49,313 nucleotides of DNA from Streptomyces inhibens (GCF_003389455.1 NZ_QUAC01000053.1:1-49313), one strand, 5' to 3'. Shown: positions 34,407-43,860, numbered from the stretch's first letter. Notes: generated by a model not told the origin, from the sequence alone. Numbers and translations are program-made.

Positions 34407-34732
34407 CGCGACGGCTCCCGTACGTAAGAGGTGCGTGCTTGCCGGGGGCGCCCCGGCCGCCCGATCTACGCCGGAAAATCTTCCTTACGTCGGCCGCCTG
34501 GTCCATCGAGGTTTTCTTAAGCGCGATCACAGCTGCCCTTTACGCCCCTCAGCCGGCCGGGAGTGTAGGGGCTCCCGGCCGCGGGCGGCGGAATTCATCA
34601 CAGCGTGAGTGGCCATGAGACCGGGGTGCCCGGGGTTACGTACGACTGGGTGGCAACACCGCACGGGTACCGACGCGACGCACCGCGGCCTCCCGTGTGC
34701 TTCGTACCTGTGCGTCCCTGGAGGTCAGTGAA
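34407..34732. other. Divergent intergenic region between tdh and the protease gene
   Basis: The 326-bp gap holds no plausible gene. A small palindrome GGAAAATCTTCC at about 34470 lies within an A+T-richer stretch upstream of tdh, and a second A+T-rich stretch is near 34510-34545. Promoters for both directions must lie here, but no consensus −35/−10 pair is clear. Confidence 0.5.
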
Positions 34733-36145
34733 TTGAGCCACCGACACGTCAACAAGCGGACGGGCGCCATCGTCGGCGCGGCCGCTGCCGCCATCGCGGC
34801 CGCGGCGATCCTGCTTCCCAACGCCAACGCGAGCACGGACACGCCAACGGCCCCGCGGACGTTCAGCGCCCACTCGGCCACCCAGCTGGCGACGGCCCTC
34901 AAGGCGGATCTCGGGGACAAGGCCGCCGGCTGGTACCTGGACGGTGCGAACGGCCACCTGGTCATGAACGTGCTGTCGCAGGACGACGCCGAGAGCGTCA
35001 CCGCCAAGGGTGCCGTCGCCAAGGTCGTACGCCACAGCATGACCGCGCTGAAGGCCGGCGCGCAGACCCTGCGCAAGAACGCCTCGGTGCCCGGCACGGC
35101 GTGGTCGATCGACCCGAAGACCAACAAGATCGTGGTGCTCGCCGACAGAACTGTCACCGGCGCGAAGATGGCCCAACTGTCCAAGACCACCGGCGGTATG
35201 GGCGATCTGGTCACCGTCAAACGGTCGCGGGGGGAGTTCACGCGGTACGACGGCGACGACGCGGGCAGTTCGGCGGGGGCCGGCGGTGCGCAAGGCGGCG
35301 GGCAGGCCGCGGGGCCGGTCGGCGGCAGTGCCATCTTCGGCGGCAATGCGCGCTGCTCCCTGGGCTTCAACGTCACGGTCAAGGGCGCGCCCGCGTTCTT
35401 GACGGCGGGTCACTGCGGCAACGACTCCAAGACCTGGTCGGCGGACCAGGGCGGCGGCCAGCCGCTGGGCACCGTGGCGGACTCGCAGTTCCCGAAGACC
35501 GACTTCGCGCTGGTCACCTATGACGACCCGGGAGCACAACCGCAGAGCGCGGTCGACCTGGGCAACGGCAGCACCCAGCAGATCACCAAGGCCGCGGAGG
35601 CCGCCGTCGGCATGAAGGTGCAGCGGTCGGGCAGCACCACCGGGCTCCACGACGGCACCGTCACCGGCCTGGACGCCACGGTGAATTACGGCAACGGCGA
35701 TATCGTCAACGGCCTCATACAGACGGACGTCTGTGCCGAGCCGGGCGACAGCGGCGGCTCGATGTTCTCCGGCGACTCGGCCGTCGGACTGACCTCCGGC
35801 GGCAGCGGCGACTGCACCCAGGGCGGTGAGACTTTCTTCCAACCGGTCACCGACGCGCTGCAGGCCACGGGCGCGGAGATCGGTGCCGGCGGTGGCGGCG
35901 GCAACGGCGCGGGCGGCGGCGACGCGGGGGCCGGGAACGCCGGTGCAGGGAACGCAGGGGCCGGGAACGCTGGTGCAGGGAACGCCGGCGCGGGGACGGA
36001 AGACCCCGGTACGGGCACCCAGGCCCCCGGCACGGGGACGGAAGACCCGGGTGCCGGCGCCCAGGACCCCGGTACCGGTGCCCAGGACCCGGGAGCCGGC
36101 GGCAGCAGTGACCCCGGCATGGGAAGCGGTGATTCGCTGAACTGA
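34733..36145 (+). CDS. Secreted streptogrisin-type (S1/alpha-lytic) serine protease
   Basis: The 470-residue precursor has an N-terminal signal peptide (residues about 8-32). A propeptide of about 130 residues comes next, then the chymotrypsin-fold domain with His227 (TAGHCG), Asp257 (TDFALV) and Ser340 (PGDSGGS). The C-terminal tail after about residue 384 is Gly/Ala/Asn-rich (GAGNAGAGNAG), followed by Pro/Thr/Asp repeats (EDPGTGTQAPG). The TTG start at 34733 is chosen because GGAGGT lies 7 bases before it and the signal peptide follows; an ATG at 34697 lacks a ribosome site. The tail may anchor or extend the enzyme at the cell wall. Confidence 0.9.
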   Translation: MSHRHVNKRTGAIVGAAAAAIAAAAILLPNANASTDTPTAPRTFSAHSATQLATALKADLGDKAAGWYLDGANGHLVMNVLSQDDAESVTAKGAVAKVVRHSMTALKAGAQTLRKNASVPGTAWSIDPKTNKIVVLADRTVTGAKMAQLSKTTGGMGDLVTVKRSRGEFTRYDGDDAGSSAGAGGAQGGGQAAGPVGGSAIFGGNARCSLGFNVTVKGAPAFLTAGHCGNDSKTWSADQGGGQPLGTVADSQFPKTDFALVTYDDPGAQPQSAVDLGNGSTQQITKAAEAAVGMKVQRSGSTTGLHDGTVTGLDATVNYGNGDIVNGLIQTDVCAEPGDSGGSMFSGDSAVGLTSGGSGDCTQGGETFFQPVTDALQATGAEIGAGGGGGNGAGGGDAGAGNAGAGNAGAGNAGAGNAGAGTEDPGTGTQAPGTGTEDPGAGAQDPGTGAQDPGAGGSSDPGMGSGDSLN

Positions 36146-36192
36146 CCGCTCACCGAACCGACCACAAAACAAACGGAAATTCACGGTGGCTT

Positions 36193-36232
36193 CGGCCCCG
36201 CCCACCCGCAACGACGCCGGTGGGCGGGGCCG
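36193..36232. terminator. Terminator after the protease gene
   Basis: A 14-bp perfect inverted repeat (36193-36206 with 36219-36232, 12-nt loop) lies 48 bp after the protease stop. Confidence 0.75.
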
Positions 36233-36332
36233 CTGCGCACGACGGGGCCCCTGAGTGTGGCGGAACCATAGCGACCGCCCGCGGAGCGGTGTCAAAATAC
36301 CGGCCCTACTCCGACCCTTCCTCAGGGAAATC

Positions 36333-39122
36333 ATGGCGTCGAACGAACTCGATTCCCATATCCCCGTCTTCCGCGGAGCCGGGCATCTGCTCCGCCTCAT
36401 CGCCGATCTGGTGCGCAGGCCACGGCGCCGGGAGTGTCCGGAGCCGGTGCGCCACCGCGGAGTGGCGCAGGGGCGGGAAGGCCTTCCGGTGATCTGTCTG
36501 GTGGGCGGTGACGATCATCCCCAACTCGCCAAGGGCATCAGCTACTTCCTCAGCCACGCCGATCCCCGGCGGGTGCCGCACTGTCTGCATGATCTCCGCA
36601 CCGACACCGCGTCCTCGGACCCGGAGTCCGTCGAGGCGGTGCGCCGCACCCTGGAGCGGCTGGCGCAGGGCTTCGCGCTCAGCGTCAACGGCAGCGACGG
36701 ACGGGTCCGCTTCCGCCGGTTCGGCCTGGTCAACTGGCTGGCACAGACCGGTGTGGGCAACGGCCCCGGCTACACGGGCGGCCTGGAGGGCAATGACCAC
36801 ACCCTGCTGCAAGGACTGCGGGAGCGGGAATTCCGGCGCCGGCGGCTGTTCGGGCTGCTGCGCTCCCCGGAGACCGAGCTCGCGGTGGACGGCAATGTGC
36901 CGTGGTGGGTATGGCTGTTCGCCGTCCATGTCTTTCCGCTCGCGTGGTTCCGGGTCCGCCGCGGGCTGGGCTGTGAGTACCGCTGGCTGCTCAACCAGCC
37001 CTATCTCGCGCCGCGCGACCCGGGCACGTTCATAGGCTTCGCCGAGCGGCTGACCGCACCGCACAACCAGGTCGAAGACCCGGAACAGTTACGCAAGTTG
37101 ATGGTCAACGCCTTCCTGGAGGATCTGCGGGTCGCGTTCCGCCGCCGCATCTGGCGGCCCCGTACGGCCCGGCGCACCGCGTACTGCGTGGCGCTGCTGG
37201 ACGGCGTGGGCCCGGGCAACTGCGGCTATCCGCTGTTGCAGGCCGTCATCGACGTACGCAACGAGACCGGCGCGTTTGATCCGCTGCTGGTGATCAGCTG
37301 CGGTGCCGGGCCGCCCGCGGACGGCACCCGGATCCGTGCCGACTGGGGCCACAGCTCGCTGTGGGAGCTCTCCGACCGGCTCTACGGCGGCTGGCGGGAC
37401 ACCTTTCTGCACCAGGGCCGGGCCCGCAATCGCGCGCCCTGGTATCTGCCGGTCACCGTGCCGCGGCTGATGCCGCCGTCCGAGGAGAGCTACGAGCTGA
37501 CCCGGCGGCTGGAGGTCGCCCAGGACGCCCGGCTGCGGATCCCCGAACCGCCGTTGTGGGCGCGCCGGGTGGTGTCCGTGATGGCGGTGTGCGGTGCGCT
37601 CGTCGCGCTGCTGGGGGCGGGCGGGCTGGTGCTGGGCGGGGAGAGCAACTACCGGCAGGCGCACTGCGGTCTGAGCCGCTTCGAGGACGATGCGGCCACC
37701 CTGCGCACCGCCGGGACCGGCGAGTGCATCGGGGTGGCCCGGCACGGTTTCACCTTCCACTCCCCCGATCCGTCGCTCGACACGACCCTGCGGACCATCT
37801 ACGCCCAGAACAGCCGCGCCGAGGAGGTGCACCAGGCGTCGCCGGAACGCCCGTTCGTCACTCTCGTCCATCTGTCGGCGCTGCTCAGCGTCTCGGGCAA
37901 GCCGACCGGGCAGCTCGCCTACGGGCGTGAGGCGCTCCAGGGTGCGGCCAGCGCCCAGTCCCGGCAGCTGCGCAGCACCGGCGCCACGGAACCGATTCTG
38001 CGCATCTTCCCCGCCAACGCCGGGTCGGGAATGCGCTTCGGCACCGAGGTCGTGGACATCCTGGAACAGCTCAAACAGCAGGATCCGTCCCTCGTCGGGG
38101 TCACCGGGCTCGACCAGAGCCGGGAGGCGACCAACCGGACGATACGCAAGCTGACCGCGGTGGGGCTGCCGATGGTGGCCACGACCCTGTCGGCGGACTC
38201 GCTGGTACGGCAGTCCCCCATGTACTTCCAGGTGTCGCCGCAGAACACCAGGGAGGCGGATGTCGCCGCCGCGTACGCCGACCACCTCGTGGGACAGGGC
38301 ACGAAGCGACCGACCCGGCGGGTGCGGATCATCAGCTCCGCCGATCCCAGCGACACCTACAGCAAGACTCTCAGCGACGATGTCGCGCGGCGCTTTCGCG
38401 GGCGCGGGTTCGCGGTCGAGAGGACGTCGTTCACCCCGCCCCCGCCGCCCGGCGAGGAGCCCTCGTCGGACGCCCCCGGCCCGGGGGCGGTCGGCCAGCG
38501 CAGTTGTTCCTATCCGGGTGTGGTGTTCTTCGCGGGGCGCTCGGAGGACTTCGAGTCGCTGCTCGGCGGCATCAACGAGTCCTGCAACTCGGATCCGCCC
38601 GCGATCATCGGCGGCGACGATGTGGCACGGCTGGCCGCCGACGCGGACCGCCGAGGGCACTATCCCGGGATTCCGTACGACTTCCTGGACTTCACGCTGG
38701 GCTCGGCGCGCTGCGACGGCACCAGCGAGCTGTACGCGGAGTTGAGCAAGCTGTTCCCCGAGGAGTGCGCCAAGGTCGCGAGCTCTTCGCTGGACGGCCA
38801 TGCGGCGCTCGGCTTCGACGCCGTCAAGCTGTACATCAACGCGGTCAAACAACTGCGCGAGGAGGCCGCGCAGATGCCGCTGACACCGCCCGCGGTATGG
38901 CATGCGATCAGCGGCGTCCACGGCGACGAGGCGCTCGACGGGGAGAGCGGCATCATCAGCTTCGGCGGCGATGTGGACCGCCAGGTCCCGTTGGACAAGC
39001 TGCTGTCTGTGCAGCACATCGACGGTGTGGGCAGGCCGGCCCAGGCGGGGTTCTGCGGCCGGGTCGGCGGGCAGAAGCAGTCGTCGTGGTGTCCGCCGTT
39101 GGAGGCGGAGCAGGGCCGGTGA
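36333..39122 (+). CDS. Large membrane protein fusing a cytoplasmic domain to a type I periplasmic-binding (receptor) domain
   Basis: The 929-residue protein has a cytosolic-looking region at about 1-405, Arg-rich, with one aromatic hydrophobic stretch (VPWWVWLFAVHVFPLAWFRV, about 189-208). A strong transmembrane helix follows at about 410-435 (VVSVMAVCGALVALLGAGGL). The remaining roughly 490 residues look like a branched-chain-amino-acid/receptor-type ligand-binding domain (LSALLSVSGKPTGQLAYGRE, VVDILEQLKQQDPSLVGVTG, and HAALGFDAVKLYINAVKQLR). A Pro-rich insert is near 715. The start at 36333 has AGGGAA upstream. No Walker A is seen in the N-terminal region, so a nucleotide-binding role is not supported. 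It is probably a sensor; family not recognised. Confidence 0.8.
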   Translation: MASNELDSHIPVFRGAGHLLRLIADLVRRPRRRECPEPVRHRGVAQGREGLPVICLVGGDDHPQLAKGISYFLSHADPRRVPHCLHDLRTDTASSDPESVEAVRRTLERLAQGFALSVNGSDGRVRFRRFGLVNWLAQTGVGNGPGYTGGLEGNDHTLLQGLREREFRRRRLFGLLRSPETELAVDGNVPWWVWLFAVHVFPLAWFRVRRGLGCEYRWLLNQPYLAPRDPGTFIGFAERLTAPHNQVEDPEQLRKLMVNAFLEDLRVAFRRRIWRPRTARRTAYCVALLDGVGPGNCGYPLLQAVIDVRNETGAFDPLLVISCGAGPPADGTRIRADWGHSSLWELSDRLYGGWRDTFLHQGRARNRAPWYLPVTVPRLMPPSEESYELTRRLEVAQDARLRIPEPPLWARRVVSVMAVCGALVALLGAGGLVLGGESNYRQAHCGLSRFEDDAATLRTAGTGECIGVARHGFTFHSPDPSLDTTLRTIYAQNSRAEEVHQASPERPFVTLVHLSALLSVSGKPTGQLAYGREALQGAASAQSRQLRSTGATEPILRIFPANAGSGMRFGTEVVDILEQLKQQDPSLVGVTGLDQSREATNRTIRKLTAVGLPMVATTLSADSLVRQSPMYFQVSPQNTREADVAAAYADHLVGQGTKRPTRRVRIISSADPSDTYSKTLSDDVARRFRGRGFAVERTSFTPPPPPGEEPSSDAPGPGAVGQRSCSYPGVVFFAGRSEDFESLLGGINESCNSDPPAIIGGDDVARLAADADRRGHYPGIPYDFLDFTLGSARCDGTSELYAELSKLFPEECAKVASSSLDGHAALGFDAVKLYINAVKQLREEAAQMPLTPPAVWHAISGVHGDEALDGESGIISFGGDVDRQVPLDKLLSVQHIDGVGRPAQAGFCGRVGGQKQSSWCPPLEAEQGR

Positions 39123-39153
39123 GGGACGGACCGACGGTCAGGCACTCAGGTGC

Positions 39154-39933
39154 TCAGGCCGAGACGACGGTGAACAGGCCGCCGTCGGGGTCGCGGATGA
39201 CGGCCTGGGAGCCCTCGCCGTCCGCGGTCGCTGTCACGGGGGTGACGGTCCCGCCGGCGGCCACCGCGGCGGCGGTCACCTTCTCGATGTCCTGGACCGG
39301 GAAGTGGACATGCCAGCGGGGGCGCACCCGGGGGTCCGGGGCGTCCTCGACGCCGCCGCCGCGCAGGGTGGCGACGGTGTGCGTACCGTCGCGGACGATG
39401 ACCTGGTCGTGTTCGTAGGTCACCTCGCAGCCGCCCGGCTCGCCGCTGGCCCAGCCGAAGACCTCCGCGTAGAAGATGGCGGCGGCGAAGGCGTCGCGGG
39501 TGCGCAGTTCCAGGCAGGCGGGCGCGTTGCCCTGTCCGACCGACCAGGCCAGCGTCTGGCCTTCCCAGAAGCCGAAGGTTGCGCCGTCGGGGTCGGCGGC
39601 CAGCGCGGCGCGCCCGGGGCCGAGCTTGATCGGGCCGACGGCGACGGTCGCCCCGCGCTCGCGGATGCGGTCCGCGGTGTCGTCGGCGTCCGCCACGGCG
39701 AAGTACGAGGTCCAGGCCACGGCGACCTGGTAGTTGCGGGCGAGGGCGCCGATGCCGGCGACCGGCTCCCCGTCGGCCATCGCCACGGAGAACTCCTCGC
39801 CGAGACTGGCCGGCCGGAACCGCCAGCCCAGGACGGCGGAGTAGAACTCCTGCGCGGCGTCCAGATCGCGGGCCATCAGACTGACCCAGCACGGAGCGCC
39901 ACGTACGGGAGTGGCGGGGCCATGGGCCGACAT
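39154..39933 (-). CDS. VOC family protein with two glyoxalase-fold domains
   Basis: The 259-residue protein has two tandem vicinal-oxygen-chelate modules. The first starts APCWVSLMARDLDAAQEFYS; the second runs from about ACLELRTRDAFAAAIFYAEV to ending QAVIRDPDGGLFTVVSA. Such proteins are dioxygenases, glyoxalases or resistance proteins, and the metal ligands are not fully clear here. The ATG at 39933 has GGAGG 8 bases upstream. It converges on the receptor-fusion gene and diverges from the PP2C gene. Confidence 0.9.
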   Translation of the reverse strand: MSAHGPATPVRGAPCWVSLMARDLDAAQEFYSAVLGWRFRPASLGEEFSVAMADGEPVAGIGALARNYQVAVAWTSYFAVADADDTADRIRERGATVAVGPIKLGPGRAALAADPDGATFGFWEGQTLAWSVGQGNAPACLELRTRDAFAAAIFYAEVFGWASGEPGGCEVTYEHDQVIVRDGTHTVATLRGGGVEDAPDPRVRPRWHVHFPVQDIEKVTAAAVAAGGTVTPVTATADGEGSQAVIRDPDGGLFTVVSA

Positions 39934-40081
39934 GACATCTGCCTCCTGTTGCTCAGCGCCCTTTCCCACTCTGCCAGCGACCGGCCGGGGCCGCACCAAG
40001 GGCGCGTCCCCCGGCAGCGCAGTTGTGCCGGTCTTGATCAGGCTCGATGCTGTAGTTACTGAACCGGGCTGGGTTGATGCC

Positions 40082-42505
40082 ATGAACGCATGGAACGCGG
40101 CGGGCGGCGCCGACTTCCGTGGTCCCCTCGACGTCACCAGGGCGGCCACAGCGGTTCTGGATGCCCGGGACGTGGTCATCGGGTGGAGCCCGGCGGCCCG
40201 GCGGCTGCTGGGATACCGGCCGGAGGACATCATCGGGCGCCCGTTGGAGACGTTCTTGCCGGCCGCCGAGGCGGCCGGTCCCCCAGCGGCCGAGCAGTTG
40301 CCGCAGACCCCGCTGAGCGGCAGCGAGCCGCGCACCGCGCGGCACCGGGACGGCCGGCTGCTGCGGGTGGCGATCACGTCCTGCCCGCTGAGCGTCACAC
40401 AGGACGCCGGCGAGACCGCGCCGGCCCGCCTTCTGACGGTGACCGAGCTGGAGGCACAGCGGGTGTGGGAGTCCCAGCAGGCGATGCTGCACGGGCTGGC
40501 CACCGAGTCCCCGGTCGGCCTGGGCATCTACGACACCGAGCTGCGGCTGACCTGGGCGAATACCGCGTTTGTGCAGGAGATCGGGCTGCCGCTGCAGGAT
40601 TTCCTCGGCACCGGGGCCGATGCGCTGTACCCGGACGGCGAGTTCGTGACCGAGGGGTATCCGCGGACGCTCGAAGCGGTCATGCAACATGTCCTCGACA
40701 CCGGCGAGCCGGTCCTCGATCTGCACTTCGTCGGTCAGCAGCCCTCCGACCCCGGGAGCGACCATGTCTGGTCCTGCTCCTACTACCGGCTGCAGGACGC
40801 CCACGGGCAGGTGCTCGGGGTGTGCGAGGACGCCTTCGACATCACCGACCGCTACCAGGCACAGCGCCGGCTGAACCTCCTGGTGGAGGCCGGCACCCGG
40901 ATCGGCACCACACTCGACATGGCTGTCACCGCCCGGGAGGTCACCGAGGTGGCGGTGCCGGACTTCGCCTCCGTGGTCACCGTCGACCTGGTGCAGTCCG
41001 TACTGGAGGGCGAGGAGCCGGAACCGGGCAACGGCATTCTGCCCCTGCTGGTCCGCGTCGCCACCCGCTCCGCCGACGATCCGGCGGACGCCGCGCCGCA
41101 CCGCCCGTACGACATCGAGTACCCGCCGGGCTCGCTCCAGTACCGCAGCCTGTCCTCCGGCGGGATGATCTGCGGGGAGAGCGCCATGGTCGTGCCGCTG
41201 CGGGCCGGCGGCACCCCGATGGGGCTGGTCACCTTCATCCGCAGCGAGTACCCGTCGCTGTTCGACAAGGGGGAGATCGAACTCGCCGACGAGCTGGTCA
41301 TCCGTACCGCGGTATGCCTGGACAACGCCCGCCGCTTCACCCGCGAGCACGCCGCCTCGCTGACCCTCCAGCACACGCTGCTGCCCCAGCATCTGCCGCC
41401 GCAGTCCGCCGTCGATCTGGCCCACCGCTATCTGCCCAGCGACGACCGGGCCGGGGTCGGCGGCGACTGGTTCGACGTCATCGCCCTCTCCGGTACCCGG
41501 GTCGGACTGGTCGTCGGGGACGTGGTCGGCCACGGGCTCCAGGCGGCGGCGACCATGGGGCGGCTGCGGACGACCGTACGCGCCCTGGCCCGGCTGGATC
41601 TGTCCCCCGACGAGCTGCTGAGCCGGCTGGACGACCTGGTGGGCCAGACCGCGGAGGACCAGGCGGCCACGGACGGCCCGGACGCCGGCCCCTACGACGT
41701 CGCCACCGGTGTGACCTGCCTGTACGCGGTCTACGACCCGGTGTCGCGGCACTGCACCATGGCGCGGGCCGGCCATCTGCCACCGGCCGTCGTCGACCCG
41801 GAGGGCGGGCTGTCCTTCCCGGATCTGCCGGCCGGCCCACCACTGGGCCTCGGGGGCCTGCCGTTCGAATCGCTGGAGATCGAGCTGCCGGTGGGCAGCC
41901 TCATCGGGCTCTTCACCAACGGGCTGGTCGAGGCCCGCAACCGGGACGTCGACGAGGGGCTGGAGATCCTGGGCCGGGTGCTGGGCGAGCACCGCAGACC
42001 GCTGGAGGAGCTGTGTGACCGTGCGCTGGCCGAGCTGCTGCCGGACGGGCCGGCCGCCGACGACTCGGCGCTGCTGCTGGTACGCACCCGCGAGCTGGAC
42101 GCCCGGCAGGTGACCGCCTGGGAGCTGCCCGCCGAGCCGGCCGCGGCGGGCAAGGCCCGCGAGCTGGCCACCGGGCAGCTGCGGGAGTGGGGCCTGGAGG
42201 AGCTGTCCTACGCGACCGAGCTCGTGGTCAGCGAGCTGGTCACCAACGCCGTACGGCATGCCTCGGGGCCGCTGCATCTGCGGCTGCTGCGCGACCGGAC
42301 CCTGCTGACCGAGGTGTCGGACACCGGCCACACCTCGCCGCATCTGCGGTACGCCGCCAGCGACGACGAGGGCGGGCGGGGGCTCTTCATCGTCGCGCAG
42401 CTGGTGCCGCGCTGGGGCACGCGCTACACGCCGTACGGCAAGACGATCTGGACCGAGCAGGCATATCCGCCGCGGTATTCCGGGGCGCCTGGGCCGGTCG
42501 GCTGA
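40082..42505 (+). CDS. PAS-PAS-GAF-PP2C phosphatase with HATPase (SpoIIE/RsbU-RsbW type)
   Basis: The 807-residue protein has two PAS domains (about 10-120 and 140-275), then a GAF domain at about 290-440. A SpoIIE/PP2C phosphatase at about 460-665 carries GVGGDWFDVI and LVVGDVVGHG, and an anti-sigma-type histidine-kinase ATPase at about 690-790 carries SELVTNAVRHA and GGRGLFIV. This architecture combines a partner-switching phosphatase with a kinase in one protein, common in Streptomyces stress control. No membrane segment is seen, so it senses signals in the cytosol. The ATG at 40082 is preferred though its ribosome site is weak. Confidence 0.92.
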   Translation: MNAWNAAGGADFRGPLDVTRAATAVLDARDVVIGWSPAARRLLGYRPEDIIGRPLETFLPAAEAAGPPAAEQLPQTPLSGSEPRTARHRDGRLLRVAITSCPLSVTQDAGETAPARLLTVTELEAQRVWESQQAMLHGLATESPVGLGIYDTELRLTWANTAFVQEIGLPLQDFLGTGADALYPDGEFVTEGYPRTLEAVMQHVLDTGEPVLDLHFVGQQPSDPGSDHVWSCSYYRLQDAHGQVLGVCEDAFDITDRYQAQRRLNLLVEAGTRIGTTLDMAVTAREVTEVAVPDFASVVTVDLVQSVLEGEEPEPGNGILPLLVRVATRSADDPADAAPHRPYDIEYPPGSLQYRSLSSGGMICGESAMVVPLRAGGTPMGLVTFIRSEYPSLFDKGEIELADELVIRTAVCLDNARRFTREHAASLTLQHTLLPQHLPPQSAVDLAHRYLPSDDRAGVGGDWFDVIALSGTRVGLVVGDVVGHGLQAAATMGRLRTTVRALARLDLSPDELLSRLDDLVGQTAEDQAATDGPDAGPYDVATGVTCLYAVYDPVSRHCTMARAGHLPPAVVDPEGGLSFPDLPAGPPLGLGGLPFESLEIELPVGSLIGLFTNGLVEARNRDVDEGLEILGRVLGEHRRPLEELCDRALAELLPDGPAADDSALLLVRTRELDARQVTAWELPAEPAAAGKARELATGQLREWGLEELSYATELVVSELVTNAVRHASGPLHLRLLRDRTLLTEVSDTGHTSPHLRYAASDDEGGRGLFIVAQLVPRWGTRYTPYGKTIWTEQAYPPRYSGAPGPVG

Positions 42506-42628
42506 CCGGCCGGGCGAACCCTGGGCCCAAACTCGCCCGGCGTACATCGTGCGGGTGTTCGGAGGCAGCCTCATGATGGAACCAAGCGAGGTCCCGGCGA
42601 CTCGGCGGGCGCGGACAGAGGAGGACCT

Positions 42629-42820
42629 GTGACGACCAATGGCAGGGAGCAGTCGGCCGAGCGACGGCCGGCCGAGCTGTACACCGGTAGCGAGCGGCCC
42701 TACGACCCGGAGGACCTGGTGAAGGCTTCCGGGCGCGAGCCCACCCCCGCGAGCCTGGAATGGGCCAGGCGCCTGATCGCCGAGGAAGGCCCCGGCGCCA
42801 TCGAGCGGTATCTGCCGTGA
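42629..42820 (+). CDS. Small hypothetical acidic protein
   Basis: The 63-residue protein starts at a GTG with an AGGAGG 5 bases before it. Its sequence is charged (ERRPAELYTGSERPYDPEDL, then LEWARRLIAEEGPGAIERYL) with one predicted helix at the C-terminus and no membrane segment. It follows the PP2C gene by 123 bp on the same strand. The strong ribosome site and clean codon use make it real. No family recognised. Confidence 0.75.
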   Translation: MTTNGREQSAERRPAELYTGSERPYDPEDLVKASGREPTPASLEWARRLIAEEGPGAIERYLP

Positions 42821-43182
42821 GTTCCTGAGCACCGGCCGCGGACGGGTGGCTCGCCCGTCCGGGGCCGCCCGACTGCGCGCGAGCGGGCGGTGGCATCCGC
42901 CCCGCCGCGCGGGTCGCGGTGCCGGTGAGTGGCGTCGGTCCGTCCGGGCCGAGCCGGCCGGTCGCTCGGCCGGTCCGGCGCACCCGCACGCGTCCTGGAG
43001 ACCCCACTGCGACCGCCGACCGCCCTTTCTCCCGTCGCAACGGGTCGTCCACCGGGCGGTGTTGAGCGTGCAGCCGGTGAAGCCGTCCGCGAAAGGAAAA
43101 CCCCTTGCGGCGGCCCGCACCGCTCGGCAAGATCCCCTCGGCCGAGTCCCGCCCCGGGCCTCGCCGTACAAAGGAATCAGCC
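42821..43182. other. 362-bp region without a confident gene
   Basis: This stretch starts with a stem-loop and is otherwise featureless G+C-rich sequence. The last 40 bp hold the AAAGGA ribosome site of the DinB-family gene. Longer frames on either strand here read as Arg/Ala/Pro-rich shadows. Confidence 0.5.
42839..42861. terminator. Probable terminator after the small acidic protein
   Basis: CGGACGGG and CCCGTCCG form an 8-bp stem with a 7-nt loop, beginning 19 bp after the stop at 42820. Confidence 0.6.
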
Positions 43183-43689
43183 ATGACCACCGAACGCATC
43201 TCCCCGCCGGTACGCGCAGGCGAGCGGGAGACCCTGCGGGCCTATCTCGACTTCCACCGGGCCACCCTTGCCATGAAGACCGACGGCCTCTCCGACGAGG
43301 AGTTGCGCAGCCGCTCGATGCCGCCCTCCACGCTCACCCTGCTCGGCCTGGTGCGGCACATGGCCGAGGTGGAGCGCAGCTGGTTCCGCCGGGTGATCAA
43401 CGGCGAGGACGTCCCGCTCGTCTGGTCGGCCGAGGGCGACTACCAGGCGGCGTACGACGCGAGCACGGCCACTCGGGCGGAGGCGTTCGACGCCTGGCAG
43501 ACCGAGGTGGCACACTCCCGCCGCATCGAACAGCAGGCGGCCTCGCTCGACGTAACGGGCTACCAGCCCCGCTGGGGCGAGCATGTCTCACTGCGCCTCG
43601 TGATGCTCCACCTGATCCATGAGTACGCCCGCCACAACGGCCATGCGGACTTCCTCCGCGAGGGCATCGACGGGGTGGTCGGCGCCTGA
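43183..43689 (+). CDS. DinB family protein (DUF664)
   Basis: The 168-residue protein has the four-helix DinB fold signature LTLLGLVRHMAEVERSWFRR, followed by the conserved His region LRLVMLHLIHEYARHNGHAD. DinB-like proteins use three His residues to bind a metal and many act as thiol transferases; here candidate His are in RHMAEVE, HLIHEY and RHNGHAD. The ATG has AAGGA upstream. A damaged copy of part of this gene lies directly downstream. Confidence 0.9.
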   Translation: MTTERISPPVRAGERETLRAYLDFHRATLAMKTDGLSDEELRSRSMPPSTLTLLGLVRHMAEVERSWFRRVINGEDVPLVWSAEGDYQAAYDASTATRAEAFDAWQTEVAHSRRIEQQAASLDVTGYQPRWGEHVSLRLVMLHLIHEYARHNGHADFLREGIDGVVGA

Positions 43690-43710
43690 ACCGCCGGAGG
43701 GGCCCGGAAA

Positions 43711-43860
43711 TATGACGGTCCGGGCGAGGACCAGCTCCGCGAGGCATCCGTGGCGCCCTCGCCGACCACCCTGCTCGGCCTCGTCCAGCACATGGCCGAG
43801 GTCGAGCGGAACTGGTTCCGCCGGGTCCTGTGTGCCGTGAGGGCGCAGGACACGCCCTAG
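43711..43860 (+). pseudogene. Fragment of a second DinB-family gene
   Basis: The frame from 43711 to the TAG at 43858 reads [20 protein letters not shown] and [20 protein letters not shown]. It aligns with residues 34-71 of the intact DinB protein just upstream (DGLSDEELRSRSMPPSTLTL...). It lacks a start, the first helix and all of the C-terminal His region. Divergence in half of the positions shows an old duplication or a relic paralogue. It overlaps the end of the GNAT gene on the other strand by 4 bp. Confidence 0.7.

Noticed and set aside
32091..34427. Plus-strand frame across kbl and tdh
   Set aside because: Antisense to two well-recognised enzymes and with no family signature.
39953..43171. 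Minus-strand frame of more than 1000 codons
   Set aside because: It lies antisense to the PP2C regulator, whose domains and motifs are clear on the plus strand, and has shadow-type composition.
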